Shown here one piece after another: positions 7,699-16,900 of a stretch of 43,352 bases of DNA (the first letter of the stretch is position 1; every line of letters starts with the position of its first letter). The translations under genes and the position numbers were made by a program. The stretch is from NCBI GenBank assembly GCA_964486555.1, contig CAZANP010000011.1:1-43352 (forward strand), written 5' to 3'. The DNA is from 4484-232 sp964486555. GTDB taxonomy: Bacteria > Thermotogota > Thermotogae > Thermotogales > Thermotogaceae. The notes beneath the pieces are model-generated. The model saw only the letters and a list, made by a program, of their open reading frames with translations. It did not search any database and was not told the origin of the DNA.

Positions 7699-8454
7699 TC
7701 ACCTCGCAAAACTCTTTATCAAACCTTCTATCAACAGATCCCATCCATTTGCCAGTACGAAAACCAATATCTTGAAAGGTAGAGATATAAATATAGGTGG
7801 TATCATGATCATACCCATGGAAAGCAGGATGCTTGCAACAACCATGTCTATCACTATGAAAGGAATGTAGAGAACCACCCCCATTTTGAAGGCAATCTCC
7901 AGCTCTCCTAGAACGAAAGCCGGTATAAGAACAGAATTCGGTGCTTGATCTAGATTTTCTATCTCCAGTCCTGTATTCTTCGCAAGAAGGAAAACATTAT
8001 CCTCGTTATGATGGTTTTTGAGTTCTCCTATCATGAATTCCCTCACACGAGCCATGATCCTTGAGAACATCACATCGTATCCTATCTCTTTTTTAAGGTA
8101 CGGCGTTATGGCGTTGTTGTATATATCAGACCAGACGGGTTGCATTATGAGAAATGTTAGAAAAAGGGCAAGCCCTATCAAGACCTGATTCGGAGGAGTT
8201 TGTCTTGTTCCAAGAGCGTTCCTCAAGAAGGAAAAGACGACGATAATCCTGGTAAAAGATGTAAAAAGCACTAGGATACTTGGTGCCAGTGCCAGAACAG
8301 TCAGTATGAGGAGAATCTCCAGCGTTGTAACCAGTTCTCTTGGTTCTTCAACTGGTTTTATACCGATCGATATGGAAGGAAGGGGAATTTCCTCCTGGGA
8401 AAAGGTTTCAACGGTCAAGAATACAAGCAACAATATTAGAGAGATCCTTTTCAT
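7699..8454 (-). CDS. fliP: Flagellar export gate protein FliP
   Basis: FliP forms the pentameric core of the flagellar export gate with FliQ and FliR. The 251-aa protein has a cleavable signal peptide (MKRISLILLLVFLTVETFSQ) and then the conserved membrane segments: FTSFTRIIVVFSFLRNALG, TRQTPPNQVLIGLALFLT, a periplasmic loop, and the C-terminal VDMVVASILLSMGMIMIPP helix. The length is normal for the family. Its ATG overlaps the fliO stop as ATGA, so the two are probably translationally coupled. Confidence 0.97.
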   Translation of the reverse strand: MKRISLILLLVFLTVETFSQEEIPLPSISIGIKPVEEPRELVTTLEILLILTVLALAPSILVLFTSFTRIIVVFSFLRNALGTRQTPPNQVLIGLALFLTFLIMQPVWSDIYNNAITPYLKKEIGYDVMFSRIMARVREFMIGELKNHHNEDNVFLLAKNTGLEIENLDQAPNSVLIPAFVLGELEIAFKMGVVLYIPFIVIDMVVASILLSMGMIMIPPIFISLPFKILVFVLANGWDLLIEGLIKSFAR

Positions 8455-8771
8455 TTTTCCTTTTCCTTTCTTCCTAGCTTTTTGAAGAAGACGGAAGAGA
8501 AATCCTCCTCGGATATCTCTTCCGCCTTCAATTTTTTAAGGACAGTACCACCGGATTGTGTAACCAATATAAAATAATATTCATCCATGATCCTTACCAA
8601 CACTATAGATGAAAATCTGTCTATGTACCTTCTTTCCAAGATCGTTATATGCCTTCCTCCAAATGTTCTTGGAAATCTTTTCATGACAAAAAAATAAATG
8701 AGAAGAAGAACACCGATAAGTATTCCAAGAGCTATCGAGAATTGAAGTATAAGCGCCCCGATATCACTCAC
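8451..8771 (-). CDS. fliO: Flagellar biosynthesis protein FliO-like
   Basis: This 106-aa protein has one N-terminal transmembrane helix (ALILQFSIALGILIGVLLLI) followed by a small basic cytoplasmic beta-rich domain with IDRFSSIVLVRI and YYFILVTQSGG. That is the FliO architecture; FliO assists FliP assembly into the export gate. Sequence conservation in FliO is low, so the call rests on size, topology and position directly before fliP. The start is GTG, overlapping the cheY stop as GTGA. Confidence 0.85.
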   Translation of the reverse strand: MSDIGALILQFSIALGILIGVLLLIYFFVMKRFPRTFGGRHITILERRYIDRFSSIVLVRIMDEYYFILVTQSGGTVLKKLKAEEISEEDFSSVFFKKLGRKEKEK

Positions 8772-9133
8772 TCCTTGGCAAGCTTTTGAAGGGCTTCTAT
8801 AACCCTTGAAGGTTGGAAAGGTTTGACTATGAAATCTCTGGCTCCCGCTTGAATCGCTTCTATGACCATGGCTTGCTGCCCCATAGCACTACACATGATT
8901 ACCTTAGCATTCGGATCTATCTCTTTAATCTTCTTCACAGCTTCTATACCGTTCATTTCCGGCATCGTTATATCCATGGTGACTATATCTGGTTTCAGCT
9001 CTTTGTATTTCTCAACTGCCTCAACACCGTTTGCTGCTTCCCCCACAACTTCGAAACCGGCCTTCGTGACGATATCCTTTAGAAGCATCCTCATGAAAGC
9101 GGCATCATCGACTATTAATACCTTCTTTCCCAT
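8768..9133 (-). CDS. cheY: Chemotaxis response regulator CheY
   Basis: This single-domain receiver of 121 aa is phosphorylated by CheA and binds the flagellar switch. All key residues are present: acidic Asp9 and Asp10, phosphoacceptor Asp54 (VTMDITMPEMNG), switch Ser82 and Lys104 (FIVKPF). The sequence is close to Thermotoga maritima CheY as I remember it. GAAGGGGG lies 8 nt before the ATG at 9133; an ATG nearer to the SD is out of frame. It sits between cheW and fliO, so signalling and export-gate genes share one transcript. Confidence 0.97.
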   Translation of the reverse strand: MGKKVLIVDDAAFMRMLLKDIVTKAGFEVVGEAANGVEAVEKYKELKPDIVTMDITMPEMNGIEAVKKIKEIDPNAKVIMCSAMGQQAMVIEAIQAGARDFIVKPFQPSRVIEALQKLAKE

Positions 9134-9147
9134 TTCTCATACCCCCT

Positions 9148-9600
9148 TCAAGTCCCAGCAGATACTATCTCGGATACTATCTCGTTGACATCCAGATAAA
9201 CGACCAGATCGTTCTCATCTTTTTTAATCAGACCTTTCGATTTCTTTCCGAATTTCTCCGAAACGACGTTTCTGTCGTATTCATCTTCTGTAACTCTCAT
9301 AACACCATTTACTTCTTCTACAAGAAAGCCTATTTCCACATCGCTCACATTCATTATGATGACACTTTTCAGTTTCTCGACATCTACATTAAGATCCAGT
9401 ATCTTAGGAAGGTTAGCGACAGCCACGATTCTTCCTCTCAGATTTATTACTCCTTCAATGACGTTCTTTGATTTTGGAACACGGGTTATCTGAGGCGTCT
9501 CTATCACCATCTCCACGTTTTCAACATCGAAAGCCATATCCTGATCACCGAGCTTGAAACTCAGAACCTCGAATTCCTCAACTGCTGTATCCAAGTTCAT
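9148..9600 (-). CDS. cheW: Chemotaxis coupling protein CheW
   Basis: CheW links receptors to the CheA kinase in the membrane-associated array. The 150-aa protein has the two-barrel CheW fold signature: EFEVLSFKLGDQDMAFDVENV near the N-terminus, PKSKNVIEGVINLRGRI around 45-60, and GFLVEEVNGVMRV around 90. The ATG at 9600 is only about 1 nt from GAAGGGGGG, while an in-frame TTG two codons on (9594) has better spacing, so the true start may be 9594. The gene begins 7 nt after the cheA stop. Confidence 0.95.
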   Translation of the reverse strand: MNLDTAVEEFEVLSFKLGDQDMAFDVENVEMVIETPQITRVPKSKNVIEGVINLRGRIVAVANLPKILDLNVDVEKLKSVIIMNVSDVEIGFLVEEVNGVMRVTEDEYDRNVVSEKFGKKSKGLIKKDENDLVVYLDVNEIVSEIVSAGT

Positions 9601-9607
9601 CCCCCCT

Positions 9608-11617
9608 TCAGGCGATACTGGATATATCGAGGATTAATGCAATACTACCATCACCTAAAATAGCGGCTCCACTGAATTCTTTGACATCGGAGAACATCTT
9701 GCCCAGAGATTTGATAACTATATCTTCTTGTCCCAACAGCTTGTCAACCACGAGTCCGTACTTTCTGTTGCCAATTCTTATTATAACCGTATTCATCGCT
9801 TCCTCTTCTGTTTCATGGGGTATCTCGAGAACTTCCCACAATCTGTATATGGGGATCACCTCTCCCCTTATGACGATGACTTCCTTATCCTGGACTGTCT
9901 GGATATCGTCTTTGGATACCATTAAAGTGCTGTCTATGTTGGCTATCGGTATGGCATAAACGTAGTTGTCAACTTTCACAAGAAGAGCCTGAATTATGGC
10001 TAGAGTGAGAGGAAGCCTGATTGTCACCTTCGTTCCAACATCCTTTTGACTCTCTATACCCACACTTCCATTCAGGGATTCGACGACATTCTTTACAACG
10101 TCCATTCCAACACCTCTTCCGGAAACTTCACTCACATCTTCTTTCGTTGAGAAGCCAGGCATGAAGAGAAATTCAAAGACTTTCTCATCTGGTAGTGTGG
10201 AAGCTTTGAGCTCATCTATCAGTCCCATCTCTATAGCTCTCTTCACAATCCTATCTCTATCCATCCCTCTTCCATCGTCTTGGATCTCTATGACGACGTT
10301 GTTTCCTTCGTGCCTTGCAGAAAGAACTATCGTCCCAATGGGTGGTTTTCCTTTTGCTATCCTCTCTTCCTTGGATTCTATACCGTGATCTATAGCGTTC
10401 CTCAAAAGATGAAGAATGGGTTCTCCTATTTCCTCGACGAAGGTTCTATCAAGTTCTGTTTCCTCACCTTTAATTATGAAATTGACCTCTTTACCCATTT
10501 TCTTGGAAAGATCCCTGACCATTCTTGGGAACCTGTTGAAAACGAAGGCTATAGGAACCATCCTTATCTTCATCACAATGTTTTGAAGGTCTAGAGTGAT
10601 CCTACTGAGTTGGGCTAAACTCTCATCAACTTCCTTTATATTGTACTTTTTCAAGGTATCAACGATCCTGCTCCTTGCTATGACCAGTTCCCCCATGAGG
10701 TTCATCAGAGTGTCCAATTTGTCTATATCGACCCTAACCGTCTGAGTGAGTTTTTTCTTTGTTTTTTTCTCTTCAGCAGCTTTTTCCTCAACCTTCACCT
10801 CTTCTTTCACCTCTTTCGGTTTTTCCTCAACAGAGGGTGTTTTAGGCATGAAGTCCTTTATGATAACCTTGTCTATATCTGATATACTGGTGATCGCTTG
10901 TACCAAATCCTCTTTGTTCTTCTTTATTATAACGATCATATCCACATCCAGATCGAACTTCTCTTCTTCTATGTCTTCAACAGGTGGTACCGTTTTAACA
11001 ACCTCTCCACCCATCTCTTCGATCTTGTGGAAAACCAGGTACATTCTTGCAGACTTCAGCTGTGTTCCTTCTTTCAGGGTGACTCTTATATAGTAAGAAT
11101 TGAAACCTTCACCGATAGCTTTTTCAACCACGTTTCTCACGGGCTCTTCCACCTCTATCGGTATTCCTTCCACTTTCTCCGATCTTTCCTCTTTTTTCTC
11201 CTCGGTTTTTTCAGATTCGGTTCCTGTCTCAGTTCCTTGAATCTCGTCAAAAGATCGAACGATCGAATCGACATCGATATCTTCCAACACATCGTTTCCG
11301 GATTCAACGATGTTGTTGACCATTCTCTCAACGATATCAACACCTGTAAACAACTTATCCATCAGGTCTCCTGTGAGTTTGATGTTGCCACTTCTCACCT
11401 TATCCAGAACGTTTTCCATTTTATGACATAATTTCATCATATTTTCAAAACCCATGGTTCCCGCCATACCCTTCAGGGTATGCAACAATCTGAAGACCTC
11501 ATTGACTGTTTCCATATCTTCTGGGTTGTTTTCCAGTTTCAGGAGGTTATCGTTTAAATTCTGGAGAGTTTCTCTACTTTCGTCTACAAAAACACTCAGG
11601 TATTCCTCCTTCATCAT
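9608..11617 (-). CDS. cheA: Chemotaxis histidine kinase CheA
   Basis: CheA autophosphorylates in response to receptor signals and passes phosphate to CheY. The protein shows the five-domain plan: P1 with phospho-His46 (RLLHTLKGMAG), a charged linker, CheY-docking P2 (about 155-260), a Glu/Lys-rich linker, P3 dimerization helices from about 290, the P4 ATPase with N-box LLRNAIDHGIES, G1 DDGRGMD and G2 GRGVGMDVV, and a CheW-like P5 at the C-terminus. About 669 aa is the normal length. I prefer ATG 11617 to the GTG at 11626, because the homologues begin MMKEEY-like and GGGGAG is well placed. The gene starts just after the cinA stop. Confidence 0.97.
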   Translation of the reverse strand: MMKEEYLSVFVDESRETLQNLNDNLLKLENNPEDMETVNEVFRLLHTLKGMAGTMGFENMMKLCHKMENVLDKVRSGNIKLTGDLMDKLFTGVDIVERMVNNIVESGNDVLEDIDVDSIVRSFDEIQGTETGTESEKTEEKKEERSEKVEGIPIEVEEPVRNVVEKAIGEGFNSYYIRVTLKEGTQLKSARMYLVFHKIEEMGGEVVKTVPPVEDIEEEKFDLDVDMIVIIKKNKEDLVQAITSISDIDKVIIKDFMPKTPSVEEKPKEVKEEVKVEEKAAEEKKTKKKLTQTVRVDIDKLDTLMNLMGELVIARSRIVDTLKKYNIKEVDESLAQLSRITLDLQNIVMKIRMVPIAFVFNRFPRMVRDLSKKMGKEVNFIIKGEETELDRTFVEEIGEPILHLLRNAIDHGIESKEERIAKGKPPIGTIVLSARHEGNNVVIEIQDDGRGMDRDRIVKRAIEMGLIDELKASTLPDEKVFEFLFMPGFSTKEDVSEVSGRGVGMDVVKNVVESLNGSVGIESQKDVGTKVTIRLPLTLAIIQALLVKVDNYVYAIPIANIDSTLMVSKDDIQTVQDKEVIVIRGEVIPIYRLWEVLEIPHETEEEAMNTVIIRIGNRKYGLVVDKLLGQEDIVIKSLGKMFSDVKEFSGAAILGDGSIALILDISSIA

Positions 11618-11622
11618 ACCTA

Positions 11623-12852
11623 TCACTCCCCAAATCCTATAAGATACTCTCTCACCGTGTTCAGAGCGTTCACAGACGTTTTTAATCTTATCACATTTCT
11701 GTCACCTTTGAAAAATTCCTTCTTTGTGTAGTGGCTCTTTCCATCGTAGAGATCAATGAAGACGGTCCCAACTGGCTTCTCAGGTGTACCTCCTGTCGGT
11801 CCCGCTATTCCCGATACGGAAAGACACAGATCCGCTTTCGTTAATCGATGTAAACCTTCGCTCATCTCCCTGACACATTCTTCACTGACCGCTCCGTATT
11901 TCATCAGAGTTTCTCTGGATACACCCAATATCCTCTCTTTCAAATCGTTACTGTATACCACAACAGCTCCAATGAACACTTCAGAAGAGCCTGGAACGTT
12001 CACAAGGTGCGAGGAAATCAATCCTCCGGTACAAGACTCGGCGAAAGCTATCTTCTTGTTCTTTCTCTTTAAAAGCTTGAAAACACTCTGCTCCATCGTC
12101 TCATCGTCGAATCCATAAACGTATCTTTCCAATCTCTCCATTATTTTCTCCATCATCCTGTCGAGTTGTTCTCTTTTCTCAAAACCTGTTGTTAGCCTCA
12201 ATTTAACACCATGAACATGATCAACCATTGTGGCGATCTCCACATCCTTCTGAGAATATAGGATATCCTTCAGTTCTTCTTCTAACTTCGCTTCCGGAAT
12301 ACCGTAAAAACTCATGGTTCTTTCGTAGAAAGCGTTTTCCGTTCTCAACTTCTCTTTCACCGCTTCGAACATGGGAATCAGTTCTCTGGGAGGACCTGGA
12401 AGTATGAGAACAACTTTGTTTCCAATCCTCACAAGCTGGCCAGGAGCACTTCCGACAGTGTTTTCCAGAACTTCAGCTCCTTCTATAACTTCAGCCTGTT
12501 TTGATATGTTTTCAGGGATCTTTTCACTGTAGAATTCCCTAACCCTCTTTTCTATCTTAGATTTCAAGTCATGATCCATTATCAATCTCTTGTTGAGAGC
12601 TACAGCGACTCCCTCTCTAGTCTTATCATCCTCTGTTGGCCCCAGCCCTCCGGATGTAACGACGAGATCAGCTTCTTCTATGGCTCTTCTGACTTCCCTG
12701 ACTATACTGTCGACATCGTCACCGACCGAGACAGTCTTCACGACATCGTATCCTAACTTTTTGAGTTGATCGCACAGATATTTCGAGTTTCTATCCAAAA
12801 TAATTCCTCTTAGCAGCTCGCTTCCTATGGTAATTATCACAGCTTTTTTCAA
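11623..12852 (-). CDS. cinA: CinA-like protein (MoaB-like domain plus NMN amidohydrolase domain)
   Basis: This 409-aa protein has the full CinA layout. The N-terminal MoaB/MogA-like domain (1-170) has TIGSELLRG and VTSGGLGPTEDD and is linked in some members to ADP-ribose pyrophosphatase activity. The C-terminal PncC domain (about 255-409) has FAESCTGGLISSHLVNVPGSS-like and SGIAGPTGGTPEKPVGTV motifs, the nicotinamide mononucleotide deamidase of NAD recycling. The start is TTG 12852 with SD GGAGGGGAT. The gene heads the operon that continues into cheA with a gap of only a few nucleotides. That neighbourhood is not functionally obvious. Confidence 0.93.
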   Translation of the reverse strand: MKKAVIITIGSELLRGIILDRNSKYLCDQLKKLGYDVVKTVSVGDDVDSIVREVRRAIEEADLVVTSGGLGPTEDDKTREGVAVALNKRLIMDHDLKSKIEKRVREFYSEKIPENISKQAEVIEGAEVLENTVGSAPGQLVRIGNKVVLILPGPPRELIPMFEAVKEKLRTENAFYERTMSFYGIPEAKLEEELKDILYSQKDVEIATMVDHVHGVKLRLTTGFEKREQLDRMMEKIMERLERYVYGFDDETMEQSVFKLLKRKNKKIAFAESCTGGLISSHLVNVPGSSEVFIGAVVVYSNDLKERILGVSRETLMKYGAVSEECVREMSEGLHRLTKADLCLSVSGIAGPTGGTPEKPVGTVFIDLYDGKSHYTKKEFFKGDRNVIRLKTSVNALNTVREYLIGFGE

Positions 12853-12894
12853 AATTATCCCCTCCTGAAATGTTATGATAGCATAGGGGAAAAT

Positions 12895-13878
12895 ATGAGG
12901 GAAAGATTGAGAAAAATTCTGGAATTCTATGGTTTCAGAGAGGATATTGTGGAAGCTTTTGCATCTGTACCGAGGGAAAGGTTCACCGAGAGATCCTATC
13001 CAGAGTCCATAATGTACTCCGATTCCGTCATAGTAACTTACGATGATGGAAAAATCTACTCGACATCGAGTCAGCCCTCTCTTATGGCGAGTTTCATGGA
13101 TTGGGCTGGTATTAAGAGAGGTTCTAGAGTTCTGGAAATAGGTGGGGGAACCGGTTACAACGCTTCAGTTATGGGTAAACTTGTTGGAGAAGAAGGTTAC
13201 GTTGTCAGCATTGAATACGAAGAGAGAGTCTGCGAAATCGGAAAGAGGAATGTAAAAAGCTTGGGATACAGGAACGTCTTCATCGTGTGTGGAGATGGAT
13301 ATCATGGATTCTCAAATAAGGCTCCCTACGATGCTATTCTATGCACAGTTGGTATCGATGAGATTCCAAAATCATGGTTCGAGCAGTTGGTGAATGGAGG
13401 TAGAATTGTAGCCCCTCTGAACGTCCATATCACAGGTAGACAACCTGCTTTCGTTTTCGTAAAAAGAGAAGAAGAACTCATAGGAGTCTACAAAACGGAA
13501 ACAAGATTCATAATGGCGGGAGGAAGGCTTGGAAACCTTTGGGAAAGGAATAGGGAGAAACTTTTGAAGTTGAAAGAACTCGAAGAGACAGGAGCTTTAG
13601 AGATACCCTACTTCAAGGAAACATCGTTTCTCGAACTTTTGGAACTCTTAACCGGTAGACTCACGAGAGACAGAGGAAAGTACCACTACGTTGGGGAAGA
13701 AGGATTCGCTGTTCTTGAGAGAAGAATCTGGAGAGTGTTTGGAAAAGTGGAAGAACTCTACCATCTTTTCAATGAATGGAAGAATCATAATTTTCCAGGA
13801 TTTGAGAGGATACAGATCGTTCTTAGCTTCCGTACCCCTCCAAAAAGGTTTTTCTTGAAAGTAACAAATCTATGGTAA
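12895..13878 (+). CDS. pcm: Protein-L-isoaspartate O-methyltransferase with C-terminal extension
   Basis: This enzyme methylates L-isoaspartyl residues with SAM and so starts repair of aged proteins, plausibly important at high temperature. The 327-aa protein has the Pcm catalytic domain in residues 1-205: VPRERFTERSY, the substrate-contacting ISTSSQPSLMA-like region (YSTSSQPSLMASF), SAM motif I LEIGGGTGYNASV near 83 and the later GGRIVAPLN. Residues 210-327 form an additional C-terminal domain. Mesophilic Pcm is about 210 aa; an extended form is known from Thermotoga. It is divergent from cinA across only 42 nt. The SD is ATAGGGG. Confidence 0.95.
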   Translation: MRERLRKILEFYGFREDIVEAFASVPRERFTERSYPESIMYSDSVIVTYDDGKIYSTSSQPSLMASFMDWAGIKRGSRVLEIGGGTGYNASVMGKLVGEEGYVVSIEYEERVCEIGKRNVKSLGYRNVFIVCGDGYHGFSNKAPYDAILCTVGIDEIPKSWFEQLVNGGRIVAPLNVHITGRQPAFVFVKREEELIGVYKTETRFIMAGGRLGNLWERNREKLLKLKELEETGALEIPYFKETSFLELLELLTGRLTRDRGKYHYVGEEGFAVLERRIWRVFGKVEELYHLFNEWKNHNFPGFERIQIVLSFRTPPKRFFLKVTNLW

Positions 13879-13881
13879 AAT
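13855..13881 (+). promoter_or_regulatory. Probable promoter at the end of pcm for the lipoprotein-rpoN operon
   Basis: TTGAAA at 13855-13860 and TAAAAT at 13876-13881 are spaced by 15 nt. The -10 is extended by TGG (13873-13875), giving TGnTAAAAT, and this overlaps the pcm stop codon. It lies about 97 nt upstream of the lipoprotein GTG. The remaining 13882-13977 is AT-rich and ends in a strong SD (AAAGGAGGT). Confidence 0.45.
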
Positions 13882-13977
13882 CTTTTCGCTGATTTTCTCA
13901 TCTTATTTCACTCTCCTAATCCAAAATGATATTCTTACATATTTCCGGAACTAAAAACACCAAAGGAGGTATCTGGT

Positions 13978-16900
13978 GTGAAAAAACTCATCGTGTTGTT
14001 GATAACTCTGATGATACTGAGTTGCTCTCCTAATCATCTTGAGAAGCCCCCTCTATCATCGGAACTTTCTCATATCGTGATCTTCGAGGATGGAGTGATT
14101 TTAAAAACGTTTCCTGACTCCTTCGAAGGGACCACCTCCTTTCAAATACTCAACTACAGAAAAAACATCAACAGAGGGCCGTTTTATGGAGGGAGGGAAA
14201 TCACACTTGACCTTGGAGACGGTTTTCTCTCAGGAAAAGTCGTTATAGAAGTTCCCTGGGTTAGCACAAATGTTGTGACTCTTCTTGAGCATAACGGAAG
14301 GATCTATCAAGTTGGAAGAAAGTGTTTTTCAAAGAATGGAATCTCCATAACGATCGATGCGAAGGATTTAAGTGGGATTATCGATAACGAGTTAAAAATA
14401 TACATCTTCAAGACAATTGGAGTGGAAAGGAGAGAAATGGAAATTTCCGGCGTTGGTAAGAAAAATTCATTGAAGATCCTTTATGAAGAACAAGGATTGA
14501 ATCTGGAAGAATGTGAATTGATTTTGAACAGTACCTCGCAAGCAACTCTGACAAGGGATGAAACAACGGTTGAAGTGACGATCTTTCCATTGGAACCTAC
14601 TATGGTCAACACGAAACTCCTGGTCAGTATCGAGGGCGAGCAAATCACTGTGGACGAAAACGAGGTGGTTGTAAGAGACGAGGTGAATGAACCTTTCGAG
14701 AAATTCCTTCCTGTAATCCACCTGGAGTGTGGTTTGAAAATTTTGGATCTTGCGGACGTTCTTGAAAACAGTGTTTTCTACCACTCAAATGGATATGTTT
14801 TAAATCCAAAAGTTGAAGATCTGGTTATGTACGGCTCATCGAAATCCCTAATTGTTGTTGAGAGCTTCCCCGAATCTTCACCTGTTGTCTACCAGGAGGT
14901 GTTCAGAGACAACGAAAAGATCTTAGTGAATTTCTGGTTGTTCCTTGAAAAGGATGGTAAATTTTACCTTTCATTCTTCAGCATCGTTCTGGAAGAAGCA
15001 TCTGGTTATCCTTCACATGTGATCTTGTCTCAAGGTGAAGAAAAATTCAAAATTTCCTGGGATGATGTGATGAAAATAAACGAACATCCTATCATTTATG
15101 TGACTCGATCGGGAAGTTTTCATAAACCTACTGCCAGGGGAACTTTTTTGAAGTCCTCGGATTTCTCACTGGATGTTCCTTGGTACACGTATCGTGTTAA
15201 AAGAATATCTTCTCATCAAGGGTTAGGACTTTTCTGTGGAACGTTAGCGGGTGAAAGGTTACCACCCTTCAGGAAGGAATCCATTGAAATCGAGAGGATT
15301 CTGGATGAGGCTGATACCTTGGGGAGTTCATCGAAACTCGTGTTTGAAGTTGAGACGCAATACGGATATTTAGAAGAAAACCTGATAGTTCCACACGCTG
15401 AAAGAACGTGTATCCGCCTTTCTCCAAGAAACTTCATCCTACAAGGTTCGAAGATCCTATGGTTTTCGGAAGGAAAACTTCTGGGGGAAGGTCCAGAGAT
15501 CTTCATGGAATTTCACGATGAAGCAGAAATCGAGATTCTGGTTGAGACCGAGGAGGGTCTCATAGGTTTCGAAAGTTATGAAGTGATTCCTTTGGAAAGG
15601 CCTTCAAAACCCATACTGAAAGTTACTGATGTTTCTAAAGACAAAATCCATCTCTCATGGGATTGCGAGGGTGAAATAACGTGTTTTGAGCTTCAGAGAA
15701 AGGATTTTCAGGATTTCCATCGTATTTCCATAACTGAAATGAACGATTATATCGATGAAAACATCAGTCAAGGAGAAAGCTACTCGTATAGAATCCGTGC
15801 TTTGAATTATACTCTTCCATCCTCCTGGTCTGACACTGTGGAAGTTACGGTTCCTGTCAACGCTCCTCCAGAAACCCCTCACGATCCCATTCCTCCTGAC
15901 GGTGCTGAAGACGTTGAAACGAATGTAACGTTGAGATGGTGCTCGAAGGATCACGATGGAGATAACATGATCTTCACGATTTTCTTAACGAGTTCTGGAA
16001 ACACGAGGGAGCTTCAAACACATGAAAATCAGCTTCATTTAAGAGGACTCGATCCGCATACGAAGTACTTTTGGAGGGTGAAAGCGTATGACGGAGAAGC
16101 TGTAAGCTGGGGTTCTACCTGGACATTCACCACCATCAATCATCCGCCGAAACTTTTCTTAAAGGATCAGTCGGTGAAAGAAGGAGAAAGGTTACTGATG
16201 GATCTCACAGAATTCACCGAAGATGAAGATAACGATCCTTTAACCTTCGATCTGTTGACGGGGCCAGGAACATTGATCAACGATCTTTACATCTTCATAC
16301 CAAACTATCAAGATGCAGGAGTTCACGAAGTCACTTTGAAGGTTTCAGATGGATTCGATGAGGTAACGGGTAGTTTCAAAGTGATAGTTGAGGATGTTAA
16401 CAGACCCCCAGAAGTTCCTGAAAACCCTTATCCTGAAGATGGTGCAAAGGATGTTCCATCTAGTATCACGTTGAAATGGGATGCGAAAGATCCAGATGGG
16501 GATGAACTAACTTTCGATGTCGTTATCGAAAGTGACCTGGGAGGATTTAAAAAATCGGTGACGACCACATCCAAGATGGTTCCAATAGACTTGAAAGGTC
16601 ATACCAGCTACACTTGGAAAGTTGTAGCCAGGGATTCCGAATTTTGTGTGGAGGGTCCTCTATGGTCTTTCAAAACGAGGAACAATCCTCCCGAGCTGTC
16701 CATAGATGATGTTGAGATATTTGAAGGAGAGACACTGGTTTTGGATCTGAGAGATCGTGCCAGAGATCTTGATGGTGATAATCTCTCGTTCTCTCTTGTG
16801 AAAGGTCCTGGGGTTTTGGAAAACGATAGATATTCCTTTGCAACGGATTTCGATGATGCCGGCGTGTATGAAATCACTTTGAAGGTCAGTGATGGGTTTG

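Noticed and set aside
12853..12894. Clear divergent promoters between cinA and pcm
   Set aside because: TATGAT-like words exist, but no convincing -35/-10 pair could be assigned on either strand in 42 nt.
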